Assembly: GCA_023300255.1 (NCBI GenBank)
Contig: JALZWC010000619.1
Coordinates: forward strand, 1 to 5,576
DNA from: Saprospiraceae bacterium
Lineage (GTDB): Bacteria > Bacteroidota > Bacteroidia > Chitinophagales > Saprospiraceae
Direction of reading: 5' to 3'
DNA length: 5,576 bases
Numbering within the stretch: position 1 is the stretch's first letter; every line of letters begins with the position of its first letter. The notes beneath the pieces were generated by a model. It was not told the origin of the DNA and did no database searches. It saw only the letters and a program-made list of their open reading frames with translations. The translations under genes and the position numbers were made by a program. Of this stretch, positions 1 to 5,576 are shown one piece after another.

Positions 1-782
1 TCTTCACTAATGCGTTCCCCCATGCGTTCATCAAAAACGAAATTTTTGCCAATATATTTATTCTCTAAATTTTGCTGGGCTACTTCTCTAGCATATTCAA
101 TAATACCTCCATCTACCATGTAGACGTTTTTGAAGCCTTTATGTAGGTAGTAGGCACTAGCTTTTTCGCATCGGATGCCTCCTGTACAATACATAACAAT
201 ATGCTTATCCTTTTCTTCTTCGAGCATTTTTTCCACCAAGGGCAAGGCTTCTCTAAAGGTTTCTACATCTGGTCGGATGGCGCCTTTAAAGTATCCTACT
301 TCACTCTCGTAGTGATTTCGCATATCTATAATAATAGTATCCTCTTGATCCACTAATTTATTATAGGCTGCTGCCTTTAAATGTTTTCCCCTTTTGCTTG
401 GATCAAAAGTGGCATCATCTAAACCATCCGCTACTATTTTCTCTTTGACTTTTATTTTTAATTTGAAAAAAGATTTGCCATCATCTTCTATAGCGATATT
501 GAGTCGGATACCTTTTAAGAAATCGATAGAATTTATTAATAATTTGAACGCTTCAAAATGTTGTTCAGGTATCGATATTTGAGCATTGATACCTTCTTTA
601 GCTACATAGATTCTACCTAATACCCCTATTTGATTTAGGTTTAAATAGAAATGATCTCGAAATAATTGTGGGTTTCCTATATTATGATATTGGTAAAAAG
701 AAAGCGTAACCCGCTTTTCTGTGCTAGCCAACATCTTTTGTTTTAATTCTTCTCCGTTAATTTTATTATATAGATTCTTCAT
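1..782 (-). CDS. trhO: TrhO (YceA)-type rhodanese, tRNA uridine-34 5-hydroxylase, C-terminus cut off by window edge
   Basis: The reading frame opens at ATG 780-782 and stays open to the left edge, giving 260 codons plus two bases. The family is usually about 320-370 residues, so roughly the last quarter is missing. The N-terminal acylphosphatase-like part contains the conserved stretch VLGRIYVAKEGINAQ (residues 54-68). The rhodanese domain follows from about residue 145, with IDMRNHYESEVGYFKGAI (152-169) and the active loop YCTGGIRCEKAS (198-209). By the usual rhodanese pattern (CxxGxR) Cys199 would carry the persulfide; Cys205 lies in the same loop. Family knowledge: TrhO makes 5-hydroxyuridine at tRNA position 34 in an oxygen-dependent, prephenate-independent way, in the cytoplasm. 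Arginine codons are mixed (CGA, AGA, CGC, CGG, AGG), unlike ahcY. The start is preceded by an A-rich leader without a Shine-Dalgarno. Family assignment is firm; exact activity is inferred. Confidence 0.93.
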   Translation of the reverse strand, partial: MKNLYNKINGEELKQKMLASTEKRVTLSFYQYHNIGNPQLFRDHFYLNLNQIGVLGRIYVAKEGINAQISIPEQHFEAFKLLINSIDFLKGIRLNIAIEDDGKSFFKLKIKVKEKIVADGLDDATFDPSKRGKHLKAAAYNKLVDQEDTIIIDMRNHYESEVGYFKGAIRPDVETFREALPLVEKMLEEEKDKHIVMYCTGGIRCEKASAYYLHKGFKNVYMVDGGIIEYAREVAQQNLENKYIGKNFVFDERMGERISE

Positions 783-805
783 GTTTTTTTAAAATGAGTG
801 TAAAA

Positions 806-813
806 CAAATTTA
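806..813 (-). promoter_or_regulatory. -7 promoter element (TAAATTTG) for trhO
   Basis: Read on the minus strand this is TAAATTTG, an exact match to the Bacteroidota -7 consensus TAnnTTTG, ending 23 bases before the trhO ATG. That would leave a very short leader. No clear TTG or TTTG is present at the expected 17-23 nt upstream, so the -33 half is not supported. It is the only exact -7 match seen between the end of the receptor gene and trhO. Confidence 0.45.
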
Positions 814-840
814 GGGAAGCCTGTCTGTTGTTAGACGAGC

Positions 841-970
841 ATTCCTACCTCCACGTCTTGTCATTTCGATAGGAATCTGTACCGTCCTTACCTCTTCTAA
901 TTACCTGTATATAGGTGGAGGCAGGGATAGTACATTTCCCTGCGGGATGACAAAGCGTAGATGTAGGGAC
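841..970. repeat. Imperfect long palindrome, about 130 bp, in the receptor-trhO gap
   Basis: The outer arms 841-864 and 947-970 match as inverted repeats at 18 of 24 positions, with an identical inner end TTGTCAT / ATGACAA. The symmetry continues inward: GGAATCTGTACCGTCC (872-887) opposes GGATAGTACATTTCC (925-939), and ACCT/AGGT pair around 903-916. CCTACCTCCAC (844-854) is also nearly complementary to GTGGAGGCAGG (915-925), so alternative folds exist. There is no open frame of note. It resembles the intergenic repeats ending in TGTCATTTCGA / ATGACA that I recall from many Bacteroidota genomes, but copy number cannot be judged from one window. It could fold in read-through RNA from the receptor gene. 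Confidence 0.65.
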
Positions 971-1023
971 GTTAAGCGGTCCATTTCTATATGAAGATTA
1001 TCTCAATTTTGCCTTACCCGCTA

Positions 1024-3066
1024 TTAAAATCGAATTTTTAAACCACCATACACATTTAAGCCTGGAGCAGGTTCAAAATATCGAGCACCAAAAGCATTGA
1101 TACGGATATTATCATTATAGGCTTCGTCTAATAAATTATTAACACCTAAGAATGGTTCCACGGTCATCTTCTTAAATACTTTATTATACCCTAAATTTAA
1201 ATTAACAACGGTATAGCTATTATCAGAAACACTATTGTCATTACTTGTATAAATACTTCCAATAAATCTAGATTGAATGGTAGCGAAAAAACCATTTTTA
1301 CTAGCATAGCTAATAGCTGCAAAAGTAGAATGCTTCGGAATACCGGGCAATACATTACCCTCAAAATCTTCGAATTCTTCAAAAGAAAAATCAGAATAGG
1401 TATAATTTAAATAAGCAGTTAAACCTTTGGTTAAGTTAAAATTAAAACTGGTCTCTATTCCGTTTCTATTGGTACTACCTGCATTTTGAAAGAAATCTCT
1501 TCCTGGGAAATCTTCTAATTCAAATGGTAAAATCTCATTGCTTACTGCTATTGTAAATAGAGCTATTTCGTATCGTAGTTTACGAGAAAGAATTCCTTTA
1601 AAGCCTATCTCATAGTTGGTTGCTTCTTGAGGTTGTAAGTTTGGATTAAAACCGCCTGTGCCAGATGGATTATTTGATAGCTCGTTAAGTGTAGGTGTTT
1701 CGAAACTAGTAGAAATATTGGCATAAATACTATTGTTGCTCTTATAGCTATAGACTAAGCCAACTGTTGGATTTAAATTGTGCAGGGTAGAACTTCCAGA
1801 AGCATCTCCATTAGTCAAAAACTGATCCGTAGCTTTTAATCTGATAACATCATAGCGTAAGCCTAGGAGTATTTTAAACGCTTCCGTAAAATCTAATTCT
1901 TGTACTAGGTAAGTACCCCAATTAAAAAATTCTTCTTTTTGATCTAGTGTTTGGTCTCCTTGTATCCCTTCTAAATTTTGGAATCGTTGTCGATCATCTG
2001 CTTGGTTTTCCAATTCGGTGCCTATTTTTAGTCGATAGGTTTTTCCAGACAAATTTCGCTGTATTTGATATTGGCCACTAATACCAGAAAAGTTACGCTG
2101 AAATTCAACAATCCCTCCGAATTCAAAAGGTAGTTTATTACTAAAATCTCTATAAGTGTGATAAGCCTTTAGTTCTAATTGGTCGCTATCAGAAATTGCT
2201 CGCTCATAGATTAGTCCTGCTCGAAATTGTTCTACAGTCTCTCCACCTTGAAATAGTAGATTCCGATCTCTTGCGCTAGTTCTATCGCTTACTACTTGAT
2301 CTATATTGATACCACCAGGATCATCTGCTTGAGGGCTGTTGCCATAATTTAATAATACTTTTAGTTGGTCTTTCTCATTTACTTGTACCCCTAATTTTCC
2401 ATTTAATATAGTATTTTTCATTCCACTATTCTCTCTGTACCCATCTGTTTGTACATGTACACCGTGTAGGAGATAATTAAATTTTCCTTTTTGCTGGCCT
2501 GTCTTTAATTGATATTGTTGAAGTCCGTAAGCGCCTGCTAAAATTCTTGCTTCAATAAATGGATCAGCAGTAGGCTCTTCTGTAGAAAAACTAATAACTC
2601 CTCCAGAAGCATTTCCATATAAGCTAGAAGCAGGACCTCGAATTACTTCAATATTACTAAGCACGCCCAAGGCTAGATTATCTACCTGTGCTTGTCCATC
2701 AGGAGTAGATTCTGGAATACCATCTACTAATATTTTGATACCCCTAATTCCAAAAGCAGATCTTGCACCAAATCCTCTAATAGATACCCTTAAATCCTGT
2801 GCGAAATTATTTGGATTGAGCGCAAATAATCCAGGAACGGTATTCAAGGATTCATTGACAGATAATTGCGCTTGTCCTCGCTGTATAAAATTTTTAGAAA
2901 TGGAAGTTAAGGCCAATGCGGATTGAATATCTTTCGTATCGAACCTAGTCGATTTGACAGTTATTGGGGAGAGCGCATAGGTCGTATCTATTTCTTGCGC
3001 AATACTACTCAAGCAAATAAACAATAAAAATAAGCCAAGGGAATACTTTTTTATGAATAGAAGCAT
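1024..3066 (-). CDS. TonB-dependent outer-membrane receptor, YncD/PqqU-like
   Basis: A complete 680-residue TonB-dependent transporter in the outer membrane, which would import a scarce ligand using TonB-ExbB-ExbD energy. A signal peptide covers residues 1-23 or so (KK, hydrophobic core, SSIAQ). A possible TonB box lies near 30-41. The plug, about 45-165, holds SIRGFGARSAFGIRG (95-109), VDGIPESTPDGQAQ (114-127) and IRGPASSLYGNASGG (142-156). The 22-strand-type barrel fills the rest, with DDPGG (248-252), FETPTLNELS (455-464), FQNAGSTNRNG (526-536), YFEPAPG (663-669) and a terminal Phe. These blocks closely resemble E. coli YncD/PqqU as I remember it, a PQQ transporter, but substrate transfer across phyla is unsafe. 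There is no N-terminal carboxypeptidase-like domain and no adjacent SusD partner, so it is not a SusC. The gene ends with tandem stops TAA TAG. No convincing promoter was found upstream. Confidence 0.93.
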   Translation of the reverse strand: MLLFIKKYSLGLFLLFICLSSIAQEIDTTYALSPITVKSTRFDTKDIQSALALTSISKNFIQRGQAQLSVNESLNTVPGLFALNPNNFAQDLRVSIRGFGARSAFGIRGIKILVDGIPESTPDGQAQVDNLALGVLSNIEVIRGPASSLYGNASGGVISFSTEEPTADPFIEARILAGAYGLQQYQLKTGQQKGKFNYLLHGVHVQTDGYRENSGMKNTILNGKLGVQVNEKDQLKVLLNYGNSPQADDPGGINIDQVVSDRTSARDRNLLFQGGETVEQFRAGLIYERAISDSDQLELKAYHTYRDFSNKLPFEFGGIVEFQRNFSGISGQYQIQRNLSGKTYRLKIGTELENQADDRQRFQNLEGIQGDQTLDQKEEFFNWGTYLVQELDFTEAFKILLGLRYDVIRLKATDQFLTNGDASGSSTLHNLNPTVGLVYSYKSNNSIYANISTSFETPTLNELSNNPSGTGGFNPNLQPQEATNYEIGFKGILSRKLRYEIALFTIAVSNEILPFELEDFPGRDFFQNAGSTNRNGIETSFNFNLTKGLTAYLNYTYSDFSFEEFEDFEGNVLPGIPKHSTFAAISYASKNGFFATIQSRFIGSIYTSNDNSVSDNSYTVVNLNLGYNKVFKKMTVEPFLGVNNLLDEAYNDNIRINAFGARYFEPAPGLNVYGGLKIRF

Positions 3067-3125
3067 ATACGGTGTTGTAATTTTATTATAAGGTTTGGAG
3101 TGTCTAAGTACTTGGACAAACTAGA

Positions 3126-3198
3126 TATTTTAACCACATAGGTACATAGGACACATAGTTTTTTACTATGTGTCCTATGTACCTATGTGGTTAAAATA
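3126..3198. repeat. Perfect 34-bp inverted repeat with 5-nt loop, built from ACATAG units
   Basis: Arm 3126-3159 is exactly complementary to arm 3165-3198, separated only by TTTTT. Each arm carries three spaced ACATAG units (8 then 9 bases apart) and ends in TTAACC toward the outside. It sits between the stop of the Lrp-type gene and the start of the receptor gene, both on the minus strand, so it could block read-through or protect an RNA end. It lacks a following U-tract on the minus strand (AAAATATCTAG follows), so it is not a standard intrinsic terminator. It resembles a dispersed ACATAG-type palindrome that I recall from Bacteroidota genomes; that link is from memory only. Confidence 0.85.
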
Positions 3199-3231
3199 CT
3201 ACACTTAATTTTGTCTCAATTCACTAGGATG

Positions 3232-3699
3232 TTAATCAAAAAACGGAAGCACAGTAGATTTTTTCACTTCATTAATAACAAAAGAACTTTTGATTTGACC
3301 AATTCTAGGTAAGGTCGCAATTGTTTTAGCAAAAAAATCATGATAATCATCTAAACCAGGACAAATAACTTTCATCATAAAATCAGTATCCCCTCCCATC
3401 AGATAGCATTCCATAATTTCAGGTATTTTTTCAATAGCTTCATAAAAGTCACTAATCTCATCAAATTTTTTAACATCTAAAGAGCCAGATAGAAAAACAA
3501 TAATCGAAGAAGATACTTTTTTTCGATCTACCATCACGACATATTTTTCTATAATGCCTTCTTTCTCCATTCGTTTGATCCGCTCATAGATAGGGGTTTT
3601 AGTCATATTGAGGTCACTCGCAATTTCTTTTACATTCCTACTTGCGTCTGCTTGTAAGATTTTTAAAATTTTTTTATCGATTTCATCAATTTTTTTCAT
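3232..3699 (-). CDS. Lrp/AsnC-family transcriptional regulator
   Basis: A complete 155-residue feast/famine regulator, the usual family size. The N-terminal winged helix-turn-helix runs from about residue 4 to 60: IDEIDKKILKILQ, then the helix pair in NVKEIASDLNMTKTPIYERI (22-41), then the wing segment EGIIEKYVV (47-55). The C-terminal RAM (Lrp/AsnC effector and oligomerisation) domain spans about 65-142, with the characteristic GGDTDFMMKV (102-111) between PEIMECYLM and the PGLDDYHDFF helix. Such proteins form dimers and octamers, bind amino acids or related small molecules, and often repress their own gene. Here two palindromes resembling the Lrp consensus flank the promoter (see 3700-3712 and 3771-3783). 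It is transcribed divergently from ahcY, so methyl-cycle or amino-acid control is a reasonable guess. Effector and regulon cannot be read from sequence. The start at 3697-3699 fits the family N-terminus. Confidence 0.95.
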   Translation of the reverse strand: MKKIDEIDKKILKILQADASRNVKEIASDLNMTKTPIYERIKRMEKEGIIEKYVVMVDRKKVSSSIIVFLSGSLDVKKFDEISDFYEAIEKIPEIMECYLMGGDTDFMMKVICPGLDDYHDFFAKTIATLPRIGQIKSSFVINEVKKSTVLPFFD

Positions 3700-3712
3700 A
3701 GGAAATTTTCCT
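3700..3712. promoter_or_regulatory. Putative Lrp-type operator 1, abutting the regulator's start codon
   Basis: AGGAAATTTTCCT is a 13-bp palindrome (AGGAAA, central T, TTTCCT) directly against the ATG of the Lrp-type gene. With flanks it matches 12 of 15 positions of the E. coli Lrp consensus YAGHAWATTWTDCTR. An inverted 17-bp identical copy (13-bp core plus flank) lies at 3768-3784. Its place in the leader would let bound protein block elongation or translation start of the regulator's own gene. The same bases contain AGGA, which might serve as a weak ribosome site. Confidence 0.6.
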
Positions 3713-3761
3713 TTTTATTAAAAAAAAACAACAACTGTTACTCATAGCTTCCTTTAGAATA

Positions 3762-3791
3762 CAAAGTAAAAGGAAAATTTCCTAATACAAA
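3762..3791 (-). promoter_or_regulatory. Promoter of the Lrp-type regulator (TTTG-N18-TTACTTTG)
   Basis: On the minus strand, TTTG (3791-3788) is followed after 18 bases by TTACTTTG (3769-3762). This fits the Bacteroidota promoter TTTG-N17-23-TAnnTTTG with one mismatch in the -7 element. The predicted start is near 3755, giving a leader of about 55 bases. A 13-bp palindrome fills most of the spacer between the two elements, so an occupied site would exclude the sigma factor. Confidence 0.55.
3771..3783. promoter_or_regulatory. Putative Lrp-type operator 2, inside the regulator's promoter spacer
   Basis: AGGAAAATTTCCT is the exact reverse complement of operator 1 (3700-3712); identity extends to 17 bases, AAAAGGAAAATTTCCTA (3768-3784). 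Centres of the two sites are 71 bp apart, a bit under seven helical turns. The site lies between the -33 and -7 elements of the regulator's promoter and about 16 bp from the -33 element of the divergent ahcY promoter. Confidence 0.62.
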
Positions 3792-3799
3792 CTATTTTC

Positions 3800-3831
3800 T
3801 TGCTATAAAACACTAAAGAGGGCTAACTTTG
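3800..3831 (+). promoter_or_regulatory. ahcY promoter (TTG-N21-TAACTTTG)
   Basis: TTG (3800-3802) is followed after 21 bases by TAACTTTG (3824-3831), an exact match to the Bacteroidota -7 consensus with allowed spacing. Transcription would begin near 3838. It stands back to back with the regulator's promoter, only 8 bases separating the two -33 elements. No better plus-strand candidate lies closer to ahcY. Confidence 0.65.
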
Positions 3832-3837
3832 TAGTGT

Positions 3838-3965
3838 TATTTAGATAAAACAAAGTAAAAAAATTTGCGTAACCAAAAATATCTTTAGGTAATAGTCATT
3901 ATAAAAATGTTATTGCATAGAAGAGACTAAACGATAATAGTATAACTTTTAAATCTTAATTGAAC
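3838..3965 (+). other. AT-rich leader of ahcY, about 125 nt
   Basis: The stretch between the predicted transcription start and the ahcY ATG is very AT-rich. I see no strong hairpin, no GC-rich core of a SAH riboswitch and no SAM-riboswitch-like helices. It holds a second copy of ACAAAGTAAAA (3850-3860; first copy 3761-3771). The bases just before the ATG (TCTTAATTGAAC) have no Shine-Dalgarno, as is usual in Bacteroidota. Confidence 0.4.
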
Positions 3966-5279
3966 ATGATCGCAGATAAGAAAAAACTAGACTATAAGGT
4001 AAAAGATATTGCCTTAGCTGATTGGGGAAGATTGGAAATGGACTTAGCAGAGGCGGAAATGCCTGGGTTAATGGCATTGAGAACAGAATTCGGCAAGAAG
4101 AAGCCTTTGAAAGGAGCTAGAATTGCTGGTTGTTTACACATGACTATTCAAACAGCAGTATTGATTGAGACATTAACTGCTTTAGGTGCAGAAGTATCTT
4201 GGTCTTCTTGTAATATCTTTTCTACGCAAGATCACGCAGCAGCAGCAATTGCAGCAGCAAAGATTCCTGTGTATGCATGGAAGGGTATGAATGAAGAAGA
4301 ATTCAGCTGGTGTATCGAGCAAACATTGTTTGCATTTAAAGGGGGGAAGCCTTTAAACATGATCTTGGATGATGGTGGTGATTTGACGAATATGGTATTA
4401 GATGATTACCCAGAATTAGTAGCAGGTATCAAAGGTATCAGTGAAGAAACAACTACGGGTGTTCACAGATTATATGAAAGAGTAAAGAAAGGTACTTTAC
4501 CATTACCAGCAATCAATATTAATGATTCTGTTACAAAGTCTAAGTTTGATAACAAATATGGCTGTAAAGAATCTTGTGTAGATGCGATCAGAAGAGCAAC
4601 AGATATTATGTTGGCAGGTAAGGTAGCAGTAGTAGCAGGATATGGTGATGTTGGGAAAGGTTCTGCAGCTTCTTTAGCAGGTGCAGGTTGTAGAGTAATC
4701 GTTACAGAGATCGATCCTATTTGTGCTTTACAAGCAGCAATGGATGGCTTCGAAGTAAAGAAGATGAAGAATGCAGTAAAGGAAGCAAATATCATTGTAA
4801 CCGCTACTGGTAACAAAGATATTTTGACTGGCGAGCATTTTGAAAAGATGAAAGACAAAGCGATCGTTTGTAATATCGGTCACTTTGATAACGAAATTGA
4901 TATGGCGTGGTTGAACAAGAAGCACGGTAAGTCAAAAGTAGAGATCAAGCCACAAGTTGATAAGTATACAATCGCTGGTAAAGATGTAATCGTTTTAGCA
5001 GAAGGTCGTTTAGTAAACTTGGGTTGTGGAACAGGTCACCCATCTTTCGTAATGTCTAACTCTTTTACGAATCAAGTTTTGGCACAATTAGAATTGTGGA
5101 AGAATACGGAGAAGTATGATAACACGGTACACATGTTGCCTAAGCATTTAGATGAGAAGGTTGCTAGATTACACTTAAAGAAAATTGGTGTAGATTTAGA
5201 AGTTTTATCTGGTGATCAGGCGGATTATATCGGTGTGGATAAGAAAGGACCATATAAGCCAGAGCATTACCGATACTAG
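3966..5279 (+). CDS. ahcY: S-adenosylhomocysteine hydrolase (adenosylhomocysteinase)
   Basis: Cytoplasmic NAD-dependent enzyme that splits S-adenosylhomocysteine into adenosine and homocysteine, relieving product inhibition of methyltransferases. From ATG 3966 it has 437 residues, normal for the family. Visible motifs: CLHMTIQTAVLIETL (56-70, His58), DDGGDLTN (135-142), SEETTTGVHRLYERV (159-173), NDSVTKSKFDN (186-196, with Lys191 and Asp195 matching the human catalytic pair), the Rossmann loop AGYGDVGKGSA (224-234), NIGHFDNEID (303-312, His306), GHPSFVMSNSFTNQV (357-371) and the C-terminal KPEHYRY, whose Lys and Tyr reach into the partner's NAD site. All key residues are present. A TTG at 3960 is in frame but ATG 3966 fits the family better. 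Nine of eleven arginine codons are AGA, suggesting high expression. It is transcribed alone, divergent from the Lrp-type gene, with a terminator 188 bases after the stop. Confidence 0.98.
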   Translation: MIADKKKLDYKVKDIALADWGRLEMDLAEAEMPGLMALRTEFGKKKPLKGARIAGCLHMTIQTAVLIETLTALGAEVSWSSCNIFSTQDHAAAAIAAAKIPVYAWKGMNEEEFSWCIEQTLFAFKGGKPLNMILDDGGDLTNMVLDDYPELVAGIKGISEETTTGVHRLYERVKKGTLPLPAININDSVTKSKFDNKYGCKESCVDAIRRATDIMLAGKVAVVAGYGDVGKGSAASLAGAGCRVIVTEIDPICALQAAMDGFEVKKMKNAVKEANIIVTATGNKDILTGEHFEKMKDKAIVCNIGHFDNEIDMAWLNKKHGKSKVEIKPQVDKYTIAGKDVIVLAEGRLVNLGCGTGHPSFVMSNSFTNQVLAQLELWKNTEKYDNTVHMLPKHLDEKVARLHLKKIGVDLEVLSGDQADYIGVDKKGPYKPEHYRY

Positions 5280-5293
5280 TCATTATTTGTTTT

Positions 5294-5392
5294 AGAATAG
5301 AGAAGCGAGAGTAGAGAATAGAGATAGTTTTCGTTTAAAAAACAACGAAACTTCATTGTTTTTAAACGAAGTACGTCTCTGCTCTTTATTCT
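5294..5392. repeat. Imperfect palindromic element downstream of ahcY
   Basis: The core arms TCGTTTAAAAAACAA (5331-5345) and TTGTTTTTAAACGA (5356-5369) are complementary apart from one extra A, around a 10-nt loop. Outer arms also match: AGAATAGAGAAGCGAGAG (5294-5311) against TCTCTGCTCTTTATTCT (5376-5392). The left side carries an extra purine-rich AGAGTAGAGAATAGAGA block, so the arms are unequal. There is no coding frame. It may be a dispersed intergenic repeat; that cannot be tested in one window. Confidence 0.6.
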
Positions 5393-5405
5393 GTTTCAAA
5401 GAAAT

Positions 5406-5454
5406 GATTCAATCAATCACTTTAAGCTAATCGCTTGAAGTTGAAAATTGAATC
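5406..5454. repeat. Two-stem hairpin in the ahcY 3' region
   Basis: The outer stem GATTCAAT (5406-5413) pairs with ATTGAATC (5447-5454). A symmetric 5/5 internal loop follows, then the inner stem ACTTTAAGC (5419-5427) pairs with GCTTGAAGT (5433-5441) with one G-T, closing on TAATC. No U-tract follows, so by itself it is not a terminator. It may stabilise or process the ahcY message; function is unknown. Confidence 0.5.
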
Positions 5455-5466
5455 TTGGTCTTAATT

Positions 5467-5510
5467 AGAGCGGGTAGTAACTGAAGAGTTACTACCCGCT
5501 CTTCGTTTTA
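5467..5510 (+). terminator. Rho-independent terminator of ahcY
   Basis: A perfect 16-bp stem, AGAGCGGGTAGTAACT (5467-5482) with AGTTACTACCCGCTCT (5487-5502), closes on a GAAG tetraloop and is followed by TCGTTTTA, a modest U-rich tail. It is by far the most GC-rich stem after ahcY and points in its direction, 188 bases past the stop. The minus-strand side (CTAATTAAG) is less U-rich, so plus-strand use is favoured. Confidence 0.68.
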
Positions 5511-5576
5511 GGCAAAGTGTAAGAATAAATTGGTCGTTTTAAGCTAGACATTTTTTCTTCTAAGGAATGCTAAAAA

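Noticed and set aside
1197..1382. 61-residue hydrophobic minus-strand frame within the receptor gene
   Set aside because: It overlaps the receptor barrel in another frame on the same strand, and its hydrophobicity follows from frame shift of that sequence.
3001..3066. Lipoprotein signal at Cys18 of the receptor
   Set aside because: The residue before the cysteine is Ile rather than Gly, Ala or Ser, and an Ala-Gln cleavage site follows, so an ordinary signal peptide fits better.
3067..3125. Fur-type box or standard promoter in front of the receptor gene
   Set aside because: No recognisable iron box and no TAnnTTTG match with a spaced TTTG; a TATAAT-like string is present but its spacing from the only TTTG is about 26 bases.
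3126..3198. Intrinsic terminator of the Lrp-type gene, or a CRISPR-like array of ACATAG units
   Set aside because: No U-tract follows the stem on the minus strand, and the units are too short, unevenly spaced and arranged as a palindrome without spacers.
3913..3950. Second ahcY promoter close to the start (TTG with TAACTTTT)
   Set aside because: The spacing is 27 bases, outside the usual range, and the -7 element has a mismatch at the last base.
3838..3965. Possible SAH or SAM riboswitch in the ahcY leader
   Set aside because: The leader is very AT-rich with no GC-rich pseudoknot core or stable helices of the kind those riboswitches need.
3960..3965. TTG start for ahcY adding two residues
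   Set aside because: ATG at 3966 is six bases downstream, is the stronger codon and gives a normal family N-terminus; nothing favours TTG.
4463..4925. Minus-strand open frames opposite ahcY
   Set aside because: They lie wholly inside a well-conserved ahcY and their translations show no recognisable domain; they are shadows of its codon bias.

Overview
The window looks like a piece of a Bacteroidota chromosome. It is AT-rich and lacks Shine-Dalgarno-led starts. It has good matches to the Bacteroidota promoter (TTG or TTTG, then about 17-23 nt, then TAnnTTTG), and its outer-membrane receptor has a signal peptide ending in Ala-Gln. The intergenic gaps carry long palindromes of kinds I associate with this phylum. 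Genus cannot be fixed from the sequence; Saprospiria, Cytophagia and Flavobacteriia are all possible.

Layout, left to right. (1) Bases 1-782, minus strand: most of a TrhO/YceA-type rhodanese (tRNA U34 hydroxylase), with its C-terminus beyond the left edge. (2) Bases 783-1023: a gap with a -7 promoter element for trhO and an imperfect palindrome of about 130 bp. (3) Bases 1024-3066, minus strand: a full-length TonB-dependent outer-membrane receptor whose conserved blocks resemble E. coli YncD/PqqU, the pyrroloquinoline quinone transporter. (4) Bases 3067-3231: a gap dominated by a perfect 34-bp inverted repeat with a 5-nt loop. (5) Bases 3232-3699, minus strand: an Lrp/AsnC-family regulator. 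(6) Bases 3700-3965: a divergent control region with back-to-back promoters and two copies of a 13-bp palindrome resembling the Lrp consensus. (7) Bases 3966-5279, plus strand: S-adenosylhomocysteine hydrolase (ahcY). (8) Bases 5280-5576: a 3' region with three successive inverted repeats, the last a likely intrinsic terminator. Nothing recognisable follows from about 5511 to the edge.

How the parts may work together. AhcY recycles S-adenosylhomocysteine in the methyl cycle and looks highly expressed, with biased arginine codons and a near-consensus promoter. The Lrp-type regulator is transcribed away from it. One putative operator lies inside the regulator's promoter spacer and the other directly abuts its start codon, which is the arrangement expected for autorepression. 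Because the ahcY promoter begins only about 16 bp from the nearer operator, the same complex could affect ahcY. The receptor and trhO lie on the same strand as the regulator but are separated by long gaps with palindromes, and I see no evidence that they form one operon. The genes are mostly known families; the less ordinary content is in the intergenic DNA.
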